Of a DNA stretch of 29,996 nucleotides, positions 7,900 through 16,692 are shown in pieces (the stretch's first letter is position 1; each line of letters begins with the position of its first letter). The notes below the pieces were generated by a model. That model had not been told where the DNA came from. It worked only from the letters and a program-made list of their open reading frames with translations, and did not search any database. The position numbers and the translations under genes are program-made. Source of the stretch: Flavobacteriales bacterium (GTDB taxonomy: Bacteria; Bacteroidota; Bacteroidia; Flavobacteriales; PHOS-HE28); the NCBI GenBank assembly GCA_008016945.1, contig SSGN01000144.1, positions 1-29,996 on the forward strand, written 5' to 3'.

Positions 7900-9267
7900 A
7901 TGTCCTTCGAACTCACCCGGCCCCAGTTGGAATCCCTTCGTGCCGATGTGGCACAGGGCCGCGACTCGGTGATCCAAGCGCTCCTGGCCGACCTGCATCC
8001 GGCCGACATAGGCGCCATCCTCGACCAACTGGTGCTGGATGAGGCCGTGTACGTGTACCGCCTGCTCGATAGTGAAGTGGCCGCCGAGGTGGTGCTGGAA
8101 CTCCGTGAAGGCCTGCGGGAGGACCTGCTCAACTCCCTCACCAGCCGCGAGATCGCCGAGGACGTGCTCGAACACATCGACACGGACGACGCGGCGGACG
8201 TGATGGCCGAGCTGCCCGAGGACAAGCAGCGCGAGGTGATCGCCCTGCTGGACGACCACGAACACCGCGAGGACATCCAGGAGCTGCTGGCCTACCCCGA
8301 AGGCACGGCGGGAGCGCTGATGGCGAAGGAGCTGATCCAAGTGCGTGCCGACCTTAGCGTGGCACGTGCTATCGTGGAGATGCGGCGGCAGGCCGAGGGC
8401 GTCGACCATGCCTCGACCATCTACGTGGTGGACAAGGACGGCCGACTGCAGGGCATCCTTCCCCTGAAGGACCTGTTCTTCTCCGCGGAAAGTACGCGCA
8501 CCCTCATCAAACACATCTGCAACACCGACATCGTTCGCGTGAAGGCCACCGATGACGTGGATGATGTGGTGAAGCTGATGAAGAAGTACGACGTGGTGGC
8601 ACTGCCGGTGGTGGACGACATGGAACACCTGATCGGCCGCATCACCTTCGACGATGTGATGGACGTGATGACCGAGGAGGCCACCGAGGACTACCAGCTC
8701 GCCAGCGGTATCAGCGAGGACGTGGATGCCACCGACAGCCCCATCGTTCAGGTGCGCGCCCGGTTGCCCTGGCTGTTGATCGGCCTGGCGGGCGGCATCA
8801 TCTCCTCGCGCATCATCGCACAGTACGAAGGGCAACTCCGCATCGACCCTTCCATGGCCTTCTTCATGCCGCTGATCGCGGCCACGGCCGGCAACGTGGG
8901 GGTGCAATCGAGCGCCATCGTGGTGCAGGGCCTCGCCTCCGGCAGTATGGCCAACGTGCGCCTGGTATCGCGCATGTGGAAGGAATTGCGCGTGGCCTTG
9001 CTCACCGCCCTGGTGTGCGGTGCCGTCATCTTCGCCATCAACTTCGCGCTGGAGCAGTCGCAAGCCCTCACCTACACCGTGAGCATCGCCCTGTTCACCG
9101 TGATCCTCACCGCCGCCATGTTCGGCACGGTGATCCCCTTGCTGATGGACCGTCTGAAAGTGGACCCCGCGCTCGCGACAGGACCGTTCGTCACCACGTT
9201 GAACGACATCTTCGGGCTGCTCACCTACTTCAGCGTGGGCCACCTGATGTATGGCATGCTCTCGTGA
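7900..9267 (+). CDS. mgtE: MgtE-type magnesium transporter
   Basis: A Mg2+-gated magnesium channel of the inner membrane. The order is canonical over 455 residues: an N-terminal superhelical MgtE_N domain (~1-130, with LLADLHPADIGAILDQL and DDAADVMAELPEDKQREVI), two CBS domains (~135-260, with IYVVDKDGRLQGILPLKDL and ALPVVDDMEHLIGRITFDDV), then a membrane domain of about five helices from ~285 (LPWLLIGLAGGI, AATAGNVGVQSSAIVVQGLA, and the final helix with FGLLTYFSVGHLM). The GNVGVQSSA segment corresponds to the conserved ion-path signature G-N-x-G-x-Q. The acidic N and CBS regions are consistent with Mg2+ sensing. The dehydrogenase start lies 2 nt after its stop. Confidence 0.96.
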   Translation: MSFELTRPQLESLRADVAQGRDSVIQALLADLHPADIGAILDQLVLDEAVYVYRLLDSEVAAEVVLELREGLREDLLNSLTSREIAEDVLEHIDTDDAADVMAELPEDKQREVIALLDDHEHREDIQELLAYPEGTAGALMAKELIQVRADLSVARAIVEMRRQAEGVDHASTIYVVDKDGRLQGILPLKDLFFSAESTRTLIKHICNTDIVRVKATDDVDDVVKLMKKYDVVALPVVDDMEHLIGRITFDDVMDVMTEEATEDYQLASGISEDVDATDSPIVQVRARLPWLLIGLAGGIISSRIIAQYEGQLRIDPSMAFFMPLIAATAGNVGVQSSAIVVQGLASGSMANVRLVSRMWKELRVALLTALVCGAVIFAINFALEQSQALTYTVSIALFTVILTAAMFGTVIPLLMDRLKVDPALATGPFVTTLNDIFGLLTYFSVGHLMYGMLS

Positions 9268-9269
9268 CC

Positions 9270-10217
9270 ATGCGGATCGGCATCCTGGACCCCGTACATC
9301 CGATCATCGAGCAACGCCTGGAGGCGGCGGGCCATACCTGCACCCCGCTCCATGCCCTGCCCGACAGCGAGCGGAAGCAGGAACTCGCCGCCACGGAAGG
9401 CCTGGTGGTGCGCAGCAGGCGCATCGACGCCGCAGCGATCGACCGATCCGCGCGGCTGCGCTTCATCGCACGCGTGGGTGCCGGATTGGAGAACATCGAT
9501 GTGGCCCACTGCGCAAGCAAAGGGATCCTTGTGTTGAACTCGCCCGAAGGCAACCGCGACGGCGTGGGCGAGACCTGTGTGCTGCTGCTGCTGGCCTTGA
9601 TGAAGCACCTGGTGCCCGCGAACCGTGCGGTGCATAATGGAGAATGGCCACGCGAAGCGATGCGCGGGACCGACCTTCATGGCAAGACCGTGGGCATCAT
9701 CGGATACGGGAACATGGGCAGTGCCTTCGCGGAGAAGCTGCGCGGATTCGGCGTACGCATCCTGGGCCACGACAAGTACCGATCCGGGTTCAGCACCACG
9801 GGTGTGGAAGAATCATCCTTGGACCGGACCCTGGCGGAGAGCGATGTCATCAGCCTTCACCTGCCCCTGAACCCAGGAACGGCACACTACGCGAACTCCG
9901 CCTTCTTCGATCGGCTGAAGCGGCCGGTGTGGTTCCTGAACACCTCGCGCGGCGGAGTGGTGCATACGACGGCGTTGCTGGACGCGCTGGACAGCGGACG
10001 TGTGATCGGCGCAGGGCTGGATGTGCTGGAGTACGAACGCCCTGAGCTGGATGGCCTGGCCCCCGGCCCGGACCGACCTACCTACGACCGACTGCTCCGG
10101 CACGACCGTGTGATCCTGACGCCACATATCGCCGGTGTCACCCACGAAGGCAAGTTCAAGATGGCCGATGTACTGGCCACCAAGATCCTTCAACACTTCC
10201 CGAATGGCACGACCTGA
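9270..10217 (+). CDS. D-2-hydroxyacid dehydrogenase, phosphoglycerate dehydrogenase-like
   Basis: NAD-dependent oxidoreductase of 315 residues acting on a D-2-hydroxyacid. The Rossmann motif VGIIGYGNMGSAF is at ~141-153. The expected catalytic triad is present: Arg227 in NTSRGG, Glu256 in DVLEYE, and His286 in TPHIAG. The N-terminal substrate domain carries VVRSR and ARVGAGLENID, both typical of 3-phosphoglycerate dehydrogenase, but the protein lacks the C-terminal ACT domain of long SerA forms. Substrate therefore remains open (3-phosphoglycerate or another 2-oxoacid). ATG 9270 is chosen because it yields the family start MRIGILDP and follows the mgtE stop by 2 nt. The 3' end overlaps the next gene by 14 nt. 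Confidence 0.9.
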   Translation: MRIGILDPVHPIIEQRLEAAGHTCTPLHALPDSERKQELAATEGLVVRSRRIDAAAIDRSARLRFIARVGAGLENIDVAHCASKGILVLNSPEGNRDGVGETCVLLLLALMKHLVPANRAVHNGEWPREAMRGTDLHGKTVGIIGYGNMGSAFAEKLRGFGVRILGHDKYRSGFSTTGVEESSLDRTLAESDVISLHLPLNPGTAHYANSAFFDRLKRPVWFLNTSRGGVVHTTALLDALDSGRVIGAGLDVLEYERPELDGLAPGPDRPTYDRLLRHDRVILTPHIAGVTHEGKFKMADVLATKILQHFPNGTT

Positions 10218-11103
10218 ACAACTCGCGTTCGCCTGCGCCCTGACACTCACCGCCTGCATGCCCCAGAAGAACCTGCACCCCGACATCCACGGCCACCGCG
10301 GCTGCAGAGGGCTCCGACCAGAGAACAGTCTGCCGGCATTCCTCAAGGCCACCGAATTGGGGTGCGACTTCCTGGAAATGGACGTGGTGATGAGCGGTGA
10401 TGGGCAAGTGATCGTATCGCACGAACCGTGGATGCGACACGACCTGTGCCTGACCCCTGACGGAGAGCCCATCACCCCGGAGAACGAGCGCAACTACAAC
10501 CTGTATCGCATGACGGCCTTGGAGATCAGCCGCTTCGATTGTGGTTCGCTCGAAGATGTGGAGCATCCCGATAAGGATCAACGCGTAGCCTACAAACCCA
10601 CCTTGGCGGAAGTGCTCGAGGCCGTGGATGAACATGCGCTGTTCAGCGGCGTTCCGCCGCCTTCGTTCAACATCGAGATCAAAAGCGACCCGGCCCTGTA
10701 CGGCACCTTCCAACCCGAACCTCGTGCGCTTGCGTTGATGATGATCCACGCCATCGATTCGTTGGGCATGGCGGACCGTTGCCTTCTGCAGTCCTTCGAC
10801 ACCGCCGTTCTTGAAGTGATCCATACGGAACGGCCCGAGATCCCTCTGGCGCTCCTGGTGGAGAACGAAGGCACGCTGGACGAACACCTCGCTTCGCTCA
10901 CCTTCACCCCGGCCATCTACAGTCCGCACTTCAGCATGGCCAACGAAGCCTTGTTGAACGCCGTGCGCGCCAAGGAAATGGAACTGGTGGTATGGACGGT
11001 GAACGAACCCGCCGATATCCGCCGCATGCTCGATCTGGGTGTGGATGGCATCATCAGCGACTACCCCGACCGGGTGATCAAGGTGATGGAGAACCGGGAG
11101 TGA
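10204..11103 (+). CDS. Glycerophosphodiester phosphodiesterase, predicted lipoprotein
   Basis: Hydrolyses glycerophosphodiesters to glycerol-3-phosphate and an alcohol. All GDPD active-site elements are visible in the 299-residue product: HGHRGCRGLRPENS (His31, Arg32, Glu40), FLEMDVV (Glu58, Asp60) and VSHEP (His73). Later elements include NIEIKSD and a C-terminal VVWTVNEPADIRRMLDLGVDGIISDYPD, the typical barrel end. The N-terminus is short and hydrophobic, ending in a lipobox-like LTAC (Cys18), so the enzyme is likely exported and lipid-anchored. It overlaps the dehydrogenase by 14 nt, and its last 26 bp overlap the 3' end of the convergent HPt-like gene. Confidence 0.92.
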   Translation: MARPEQLAFACALTLTACMPQKNLHPDIHGHRGCRGLRPENSLPAFLKATELGCDFLEMDVVMSGDGQVIVSHEPWMRHDLCLTPDGEPITPENERNYNLYRMTALEISRFDCGSLEDVEHPDKDQRVAYKPTLAEVLEAVDEHALFSGVPPPSFNIEIKSDPALYGTFQPEPRALALMMIHAIDSLGMADRCLLQSFDTAVLEVIHTERPEIPLALLVENEGTLDEHLASLTFTPAIYSPHFSMANEALLNAVRAKEMELVVWTVNEPADIRRMLDLGVDGIISDYPDRVIKVMENRE

Positions 11104-12148
11104 CCGCTCCGCGCAGGATCCGATCCACCGCCGCCTCCACCTGATCGAGGTCGGCATTCCACTGTTGCGGTTCGCTCCAGGCGTTCTCCCGGATGATCCG
11201 CATGCACAGCGGCGCCAACGAGTCATCGAAGACCAACAGCTGCGGCTTCAACGTGTGCACCACACGCTGCACCTTCTCCTGATCGCCCTGTTCACGTGCC
11301 TCGCGCAAGGTGATCAGCCGCATTGGCGCTTGCTTCTGGAACATGGCACGCACCATGGGATCGATCACCAATGGCGCATTCTGCGGCGTGGATGACCGCT
11401 CCGCCCCGGCCGATTCTGGAACGGATGGGGCGGCATCCACCGCCGGTCCTCGCAGCCGGTTGCGCGGCCGTTCCTCCATCGACCGCAGGTCGGACCTCAG
11501 CTCCACGACCTCGGTGCGCAGACGCCGGATGATCCGCCCATACCTGGCCAACACGAACCCGATGATCGCCAAGGCTAAGAGGCCCACACCTGCGGCGACC
11601 CACATCCAGGACCGCGCGGCATCGTTCGCTTCGTTGACCCTGACCTCCGCAGCACGGCGGCCCGCCTCGGCACCGGCCAAAAGGCTGTCGCGGTCAATGG
11701 CCATGGCCCGCAGCAACGAATCGCGCTTCGCCTCGGCCGCTGCCAGGCGATCCGTGGCCCACCCCGCAGCGTGCTCCGCCGCGCGGATGGCCTCCTGGTA
11801 CGCCTGCTTCATCTGGCCGCGACCAGCGAGGGTGCGCGCGAGGGCCTGCCGCGTTGCGATCGCCTCCGCGTCCAGGTGCGCACTGTCGGCGATGGCCACC
11901 GCACGCGTGTAGAGCGCCAACGCATCCTTGGGTTTGCTCATGGCGGCAAGCGCCAAGCGCAAGCTGATGGCTTGCTGCACATCGTTGTTCCGATCCGCCT
12001 CGGCGATCGCAACCGCATGCCGGGCCATGGTCGCCTTCACCGCCTCGGGACCTTCCGGTGGTGGTGTCTGACCCTGGACCAAGGACACCATGGCCACCAG
12101 GAACACGGCCAGGGCCGAGGAACGACCGAACAAGGGAATGGTGAACAT
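11078..12148 (-). CDS. Membrane protein with TPR-like N-terminus and HPt-like C-terminus
   Basis: The 356-residue protein begins with a signal peptide or anchor (~1-27, ending VSLVQGQ). A helical, probably periplasmic region follows (~33-175), including a TPR-like segment (KDALALYTRAVAIADSAHLDAEA). There is one membrane helix (~181-202) and a cytoplasmic coiled-coil linker (~203-225). A C-terminal helical domain (~265-347) contains VVHTLKPQLLVF. His298 in the H-x-L-K context is what histidine-phosphotransfer (HPt) domains show around their phosphorylated His. No kinase catalytic or receiver domain is present. I infer a stand-alone membrane HPt relay. Its 3' end overlaps the convergent phosphodiesterase gene by 26 bp. 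Confidence 0.72.
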   Translation of the reverse strand: MFTIPLFGRSSALAVFLVAMVSLVQGQTPPPEGPEAVKATMARHAVAIAEADRNNDVQQAISLRLALAAMSKPKDALALYTRAVAIADSAHLDAEAIATRQALARTLAGRGQMKQAYQEAIRAAEHAAGWATDRLAAAEAKRDSLLRAMAIDRDSLLAGAEAGRRAAEVRVNEANDAARSWMWVAAGVGLLALAIIGFVLARYGRIIRRLRTEVVELRSDLRSMEERPRNRLRGPAVDAAPSVPESAGAERSSTPQNAPLVIDPMVRAMFQKQAPMRLITLREAREQGDQEKVQRVVHTLKPQLLVFDDSLAPLCMRIIRENAWSEPQQWNADLDQVEAAVDRILRGAVTPGSPSP

Positions 12149-12168
12149 ACCGCGAAGCTACGCCCGCC

Positions 12169-13428
12169 TCACTGCGCCTTGGTCACGTACCGTGCCGTGA
12201 CGCGGCTCCGCTGTTCGATGAGGATGTGCTTGCCTGCGGTGAGTTCCGTCAGGGTGGCCTCGTCGAAATGGCGCACCGTGAGCAGTTCGCACCCTTCGTT
12301 GTACAACACCTCGTACCGTGTGCGGAGCTCTTCGATGAGCTGTCGGGAACGGGCGGTATCCTCCACCGCCACGGTGAAGGCCACCGCGCTGTTCTGCATC
12401 AGATCGATGCGCACATTGCGCTTGGCGAACAGCAGGAAGATATCGCCGAGGTTCTCCTCCACGATGAAACTGAGGTCGCGCGGCGTGATACTGATGAGCA
12501 GCTGCTGCGGCTTGACGATGAACGATGGGATGAGCGTATCGTGATCCGTGGCTTCGCTGATGGTGCTGCCCGGCGCCGCCAGGTCCATGAAGGAGCGCAC
12601 ATACAACGGGATCCCCTTGCGCTGCAGGGGCTGCAGCGTGCGCGGATGGATCACACTGGCGCCGAAGTAGCTGAGCTCGATCGCCTCCTTGTAGCTGATG
12701 TGCTCCAGGAGCCGTGTGTTGGCGAACCGTTTCGGGTCCGCGTTGAACATGCCCGGCACGTCCTTCCAGATGGTGACGCTCTCGGCATCCAGCGCGTAAG
12801 CGAAGATGGCCGCACTGAAATCCGATCCCTCGCGGCCGAGCGTGGTGGTCTGCCCGTTCTCCGTACTGCCGATGAACCCTTGGGTCACCATCCGTGCGGG
12901 TGCTCGGTCGAAAGTCGGCATCCGCTCCCGGACCTGCTCCTGCAGGAGGTCCCATTTCACGTTCGCGGCCCGATGCCGATCATCGGTGATGATGATGCGT
13001 CGTGCATCGACCCATTCGTTCGCGACACCCACCGCGTTGAGGTGAGCGCTGACGATGGTCGTGCTCCACAACTCGCCGAAGGCCACGAACCGGTCGTAGT
13101 AGTGGTCCACGTCCAAGACGACCGGCTCAGCCAATTGAAGGCGTAACGCGCTGAACTGCTCATCCAGCGCCGCAAGCGCCGCGGCATCCGCGGGGGCCAC
13201 CTCGTTCAACACCGCCCGGTGCTGCTGTTCCAGTGCCGCCACTTTCGACCCGGCATCGTGCCCCTCGGCATAGGCCCACACCACCTCTTCCAAGGCGTTG
13301 GTGGTCTTGCCCATGGCGCTCACCACGATCAATAGATCATCCTTGGGAAAGTGACTGAGCACCGCTGCGACGTTGCGCACCCCAGCGGCATCCTTCACGC
13401 TGGCCCCCGCGAATTTGAAAACCTTCAT
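12169..13428 (-). CDS. lysC: Aspartate kinase
   Basis: Phosphorylates aspartate in the first step of the Lys/Thr/Met pathway. The 419 residues give an amino-acid-kinase domain (~1-290) and a C-terminal pair of ACT-type regulatory segments. Supporting motifs are the start MKVFKFAGASVKDAAGVRNV, VVSAMGKTTNALEE, FVAFGELWST, TTLGREGSDFSAAIFAYAL and FGASVIHPRTLQPL. The nucleotide-loop signature is normally KFGGTS (KFGGAS in some relatives) and here reads KFAGAS, an unusual Gly-to-Ala change. The gene is monofunctional, with no homoserine dehydrogenase domain. A possible -7 element (CATCTTCG, minus strand, 13453-13460) lies 24 nt upstream. Confidence 0.94.
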   Translation of the reverse strand: MKVFKFAGASVKDAAGVRNVAAVLSHFPKDDLLIVVSAMGKTTNALEEVVWAYAEGHDAGSKVAALEQQHRAVLNEVAPADAAALAALDEQFSALRLQLAEPVVLDVDHYYDRFVAFGELWSTTIVSAHLNAVGVANEWVDARRIIITDDRHRAANVKWDLLQEQVRERMPTFDRAPARMVTQGFIGSTENGQTTTLGREGSDFSAAIFAYALDAESVTIWKDVPGMFNADPKRFANTRLLEHISYKEAIELSYFGASVIHPRTLQPLQRKGIPLYVRSFMDLAAPGSTISEATDHDTLIPSFIVKPQQLLISITPRDLSFIVEENLGDIFLLFAKRNVRIDLMQNSAVAFTVAVEDTARSRQLIEELRTRYEVLYNEGCELLTVRHFDEATLTELTAGKHILIEQRSRVTARYVTKAQ

Positions 13429-13548
13429 CCCCCCCCGAACTTATTTACGGCGCGAAGATGCGGAAGAGCGATCACATGCTCGTACAGCAGGCTCTCCATT
13501 CGGACAATGGAATGGCGGGCCAGGCGCATCCCGATGCCGGAACAGGCC

Positions 13549-15030
13549 TCAGCGCTGCACCACGAACGATGCACCTGCGGAACGGGATGCGCCGTGCTGT
13601 ACGAACCGGTACGTGCCCGGCGGAAGGTCCGCGACCGACAGGATCAACGGCCCTGAAACCGGCTGCACACCTTGTAACACAGCGCGACCCAACGCATCAT
13701 GCACACGCCAGGCTCCCGCCTCCGACCACGGCAGTACCATTTGGTCCGTGGCCGGGTTCGGATGGAGCTTCAGGTGGTCCACGGGGCCTTCGACCAAGCC
13801 CGTGGCACCGGTCATGAACGCCGCGACGAACGCATCGCCGCCATCCCGTGATCGTCCACAGTACAAGGCTCGGCCATTGGGCTCCACCCACAACCCCGCG
13901 GCATCCTCATTGCTGCCATCTTCGAGCGCCAAACCAGGTGCGCGCATCAGGCCTTGATCTCCGAAGCCCGGATCCAAGGCACCCGAAGCGGATAGACCGA
14001 TGAGCAGGACATCCTCCCCTTCGGTGGCGGCCACGATGGCTCTGCCATCGTTCATGAGCCATCCCGCATAGGCTTTCGTAGGTCGACCCTCCTCATCAGG
14101 GGCCGTTTCGGTCACGATGGCACCGTCACCGTGACCATCCGCATCGAGCATGAAGTTCACCGCTTCGCTGTACATGCCCATGGTGGTGGCCAGACCGCTC
14201 AGTAAGATGGCTCCATCGCCCCGTGTGAACACATCGAATGCCTTGCCGCCTTGTGTCACTCCGTGCATCACCGAGCCTTCGTCGCCGAAGGTGGCATCCC
14301 ATTCGCCGTCCTCGGTGATCCGTTTGGCCCACACGGTGCCCACGGGGCCGCCTGCGGGATCGCCATAGCATGCGACCACCATGGCATCACCTTGCGCCCC
14401 CACGCTATACGCCCGCTCGGAACCGCCAAGATCCAAGTCCATCCACCCATCACCGTTGAAGGTCTCGTCGAGCAGCCCTGTATCCCAATAGCGCGCCGCG
14501 AAGATGTTGCCACCCAGGCCACCAACGACCACCACCTTCCCATCGACGGTCACGGCGACATCCTCACCGAAACCGCTGGTCGTTCCCGGGAAAACGCTCG
14601 CCCCGGCGGAGCCGAAATCCGGATCCGGCTGACCATTTGGTGAGAACAGGAAGGCCGCTGGGCGCCGCGAACTCCCGGAGCCGACACTGCCCGAGCACAC
14701 GATCCGTCCATCGGGGAACAGGGCCACCCCGGTCAATTCGGTATCGGCACCGCCCACATCGAAGACATGATAGCCCGTACCCATGAACTCCGTATCCAGT
14801 TCACCTTGGCTCGTGTACCGGGCGATCAATCCTTTGAGGTCGGAATCCACGTTGGCATGTCCGACAGCCACTATGCCGCCATCGGCCTGCGCGACCACCT
14901 CGAAGAACTGTTCGAATGAACCATCCACATCGAGGTGTACGACCCCGTTCTCCCCGAACCCGGGATCAAGGAATTGGGGCAGGGCGACCAACGGTGCGCA
15001 TAACAGAGCAATGCAGGTGGCGGTTCTCAT
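13549..15030 (-). CDS. Delta-60 repeat protein with type IX secretion sorting tail
   Basis: A secreted 493-residue protein. It has a signal peptide (MRTATCIALLCAPLVALPQ). Six copies of the delta-60 repeat signature (LDxxFGxxG) follow: LDPGFGENG, LDTEFMGTG, PDPDFGSAG, LDETFNGDG, WDATFGDEG and LDPGFGDQG, spread through the chain and predicted to form a beta-propeller-like fold. The C-terminal ~80 residues look like a T9SS type A sorting domain: LKLHPNPATDQMVLPW, then VHDALGRAVLQG, SVADLPPGTYRF and a final FVVQR. It is therefore predicted to cross the outer membrane by T9SS and be surface-attached or released. The start is set by the signal peptide. Ligand or function unknown. Confidence 0.88.
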   Translation of the reverse strand: MRTATCIALLCAPLVALPQFLDPGFGENGVVHLDVDGSFEQFFEVVAQADGGIVAVGHANVDSDLKGLIARYTSQGELDTEFMGTGYHVFDVGGADTELTGVALFPDGRIVCSGSVGSGSSRRPAAFLFSPNGQPDPDFGSAGASVFPGTTSGFGEDVAVTVDGKVVVVGGLGGNIFAARYWDTGLLDETFNGDGWMDLDLGGSERAYSVGAQGDAMVVACYGDPAGGPVGTVWAKRITEDGEWDATFGDEGSVMHGVTQGGKAFDVFTRGDGAILLSGLATTMGMYSEAVNFMLDADGHGDGAIVTETAPDEEGRPTKAYAGWLMNDGRAIVAATEGEDVLLIGLSASGALDPGFGDQGLMRAPGLALEDGSNEDAAGLWVEPNGRALYCGRSRDGGDAFVAAFMTGATGLVEGPVDHLKLHPNPATDQMVLPWSEAGAWRVHDALGRAVLQGVQPVSGPLILSVADLPPGTYRFVQHGASRSAGASFVVQR

Positions 15031-15045
15031 CGGGATGGTTTCCGC

Positions 15046-15053
15046 CGAAAATA
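15046..15053 (-). promoter_or_regulatory. Possible -7 element of the delta-60 repeat gene
   Basis: On the minus strand these bases read TATTTTCG, a TAnnTTYG match 15 nt before the start codon at 15030. No -33 TTG is found at consensus spacing, so only the -7 element is called. Confidence 0.45.
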
Positions 15054-15073
15054 GCGGTTCCGCCCGATGTCGA

Positions 15074-15553
15074 TCACTTCCGGTCAAGCAAGGCCCGGAG
15101 GTCGTGGTGCTCCAACGACCCGTTGCGCCACTGATCATCATACCGCGTTCCGAAACGATCATAGAACCGGACCGCCTCGGTGTTCCAATCAAGCACCTGC
15201 CACTGCATGCCGCTATGCCCCATCGCCACGGCATGTTCCACGCACGCCATGAAGAGCCGCTCGCCGATCCGCCTTCCCCGCTGGCCCTCGGAGACAACGA
15301 TGTCCTCCAGGTAGAGCCTCCGGCCCTTCCAGGTGGAATACCGTACATAGCACAGCGCCATGCCTTGGACCTTCCCCTCCACTTCGGCAACCCAGGCCAC
15401 CCAGACGGGATCCGGTCCGAAGCCGGCCTCGTGCATGTGCTCCAAGGTCACCGTGACCTCGTTCGGCGCCCGTTCGAACAACGCCAACTCCTTCACCAGC
15501 TCATACATAAGGGGCACATCACGGGCCTCGGCACGACGGATCACGACGTTCAT
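15074..15553 (-). CDS. GNAT N-acetyltransferase, spermidine/thialysine acetyltransferase-like
   Basis: Transfers an acetyl group from acetyl-CoA to an amine. The 159-residue chain follows the SSAT/thialysine acetyltransferase pattern closely: [24 protein letters not shown] at the start, [22 protein letters not shown] in the middle, then the acetyl-CoA loop QRGRRIG (motif A), and [16 protein letters not shown], with a Tyr in the position used as general acid in SSAT enzymes. The substrate may be a polyamine or a lysine analogue; this is inference from family likeness. ATG 15553 is chosen because it gives the family N-terminus MNVVIRRA. It is divergent from fbp with 73 bp between the starts. 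Confidence 0.85.
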   Translation of the reverse strand: MNVVIRRAEARDVPLMYELVKELALFERAPNEVTVTLEHMHEAGFGPDPVWVAWVAEVEGKVQGMALCYVRYSTWKGRRLYLEDIVVSEGQRGRRIGERLFMACVEHAVAMGHSGMQWQVLDWNTEAVRFYDRFGTRYDDQWRNGSLEHHDLRALLDRK

Positions 15554-15626
15554 GGCGCAAAGGAACGATCTCACGATCTTTGCCGTATCACCGACCCTTA
15601 CAACAGGCATTCGCGCCGCCCCTGCC
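15554..15626. promoter_or_regulatory. Divergent promoter region between acetyltransferase and fbp
   Basis: The 73 bp between two divergent start codons must hold both promoters. On the plus strand GATCTTTG (15575-15582) is a one-mismatch TAnnTTTG. On the minus strand TTCCTTTG, ending 4 nt before the acetyltransferase ATG, is another one-mismatch match. Neither has a well-placed TTG. Confidence 0.4.
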
Positions 15627-16589
15627 ATGTCCGACATCAAGACCCTTTCCGAATTCATCGTTGAACGCCAGGCCGAATTCCCGGGATCCTCGGGCGACCT
15701 GAGCTCGCTGCTCACCGCGTTCCGATTGGCGGGCAAGATCATGAACCGCGAAGTGAACAAAGCGGGCCTGATGGCGGAGATCCTCGGGGCGCAGGGCACG
15801 GAGAACGTGCAGGGCGAGGCCCAACAGAAACTGGACGTTTATGCCAACGACCTGTTCCTACGGATGATGCGCACCCAAGGGGCCGTATGCGCCGTGGCCA
15901 GCGAGGAGAACGACGACATCGTTCACTTCGACAACGGCGGCAAGTACGTGGTGACGATGGACCCGCTGGATGGCAGCAGCAACATCGATGTGAACGTGAG
16001 CATCGGCACCATCTTCAGCATCTACAAGCGGATCAGCACCGGACCGAAGGCCACCCTGGAGGACTTCCTGCAACCGGGCCGTGCACAGGTGGCGGCAGGC
16101 TACATCGTGTACGGCAGCAGCACCATGCTGGTGTACAGCACCGGACACGGGGTCAACGGCTTCACGCTCGACCCCAGCATCGGCACGTTCTGCCTGAGCC
16201 ACCCGAACATGACCTCGCCCGCCGATGGCAAGATCTACTCGATCAACGAAGGCAATTGGTACGAGTTCAGCGATGGCGTGCGCAACTACATCGACGGGTG
16301 CAAGCAGAAGAAGATGAGCGCACGCTACATCGGCAGCTTGGTAGCGGACTTCCACCGGAACCTGCTGAAGGGAGGCGTGTACCTGTACCCCGGTACGGCC
16401 AAGGCCCCGAAGGGGAAATTGCGGCTGCTCTACGAAGCGAACCCGCTGGCCTTCCTCGCGGAACAAGCCGGCGGCAAGGCCACGGACGGTACGGCTCGCA
16501 TCCTCGACCTGATGCCCACCGAACTGCATCAACGCACGCCGCTGTACATCGGCAGCAGCCAGATGGTGGATGCCGCCATGCGCGGTTGA
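15627..16589 (+). CDS. fbp: Class I fructose-1,6-bisphosphatase
   Basis: Gluconeogenic enzyme converting fructose-1,6-bisphosphate to fructose-6-phosphate with Mg2+. The 320-residue protein has the metal-binding signature [23 protein letters not shown] (~108-130, with Asp112 and Asp115) and Glu93/Glu94 in the preceding ASEEND loop. The sugar-phosphate active-site segment [22 protein letters not shown] spans ~262-283. [22 protein letters not shown] is also diagnostic of class I. The start ATG 15627 gives [15 protein letters not shown], matching the family; upstream in-frame codons overlap the divergent gene and are not used. Confidence 0.96.
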   Translation: MSDIKTLSEFIVERQAEFPGSSGDLSSLLTAFRLAGKIMNREVNKAGLMAEILGAQGTENVQGEAQQKLDVYANDLFLRMMRTQGAVCAVASEENDDIVHFDNGGKYVVTMDPLDGSSNIDVNVSIGTIFSIYKRISTGPKATLEDFLQPGRAQVAAGYIVYGSSTMLVYSTGHGVNGFTLDPSIGTFCLSHPNMTSPADGKIYSINEGNWYEFSDGVRNYIDGCKQKKMSARYIGSLVADFHRNLLKGGVYLYPGTAKAPKGKLRLLYEANPLAFLAEQAGGKATDGTARILDLMPTELHQRTPLYIGSSQMVDAAMRG

Positions 16590-16692
16590 TCCGGCAAAGC
16601 CCGCACGTACGCCGGTCCATACACCGGAAATCCCGGTCCATGACGTCCTGGGCTGGCGGTGTGGGCGGTGTTCGCCAGCTTTGAGGCCCCGG

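Noticed and set aside
7879..9243. 454-codon open frame on the minus strand opposite mgtE
   Set aside because: It is antisense to a well-supported gene and has a His/Gln/Gly-rich composition with no motif.
13495..13511. TCCATT-CGGAC-AATGGA hairpin after the delta-60 gene
   Set aside because: A 6-bp stem without T-run is too weak to call a terminator.
13735..13744. TACCATTTGG, the same 10-mer as the end of the 164-bp element
   Set aside because: It lies within the coding sequence of the delta-60 protein's sorting tail, has no partner repeat and is probably chance.
16612..16641. Direct repeat CCGGTCCAT (21 bp apart) with a small CCGGT/ACCGG inverted repeat before the TPR kinase
   Set aside because: Short and GC-rich, without relation to a promoter element; no second occurrence supports a regulatory role.
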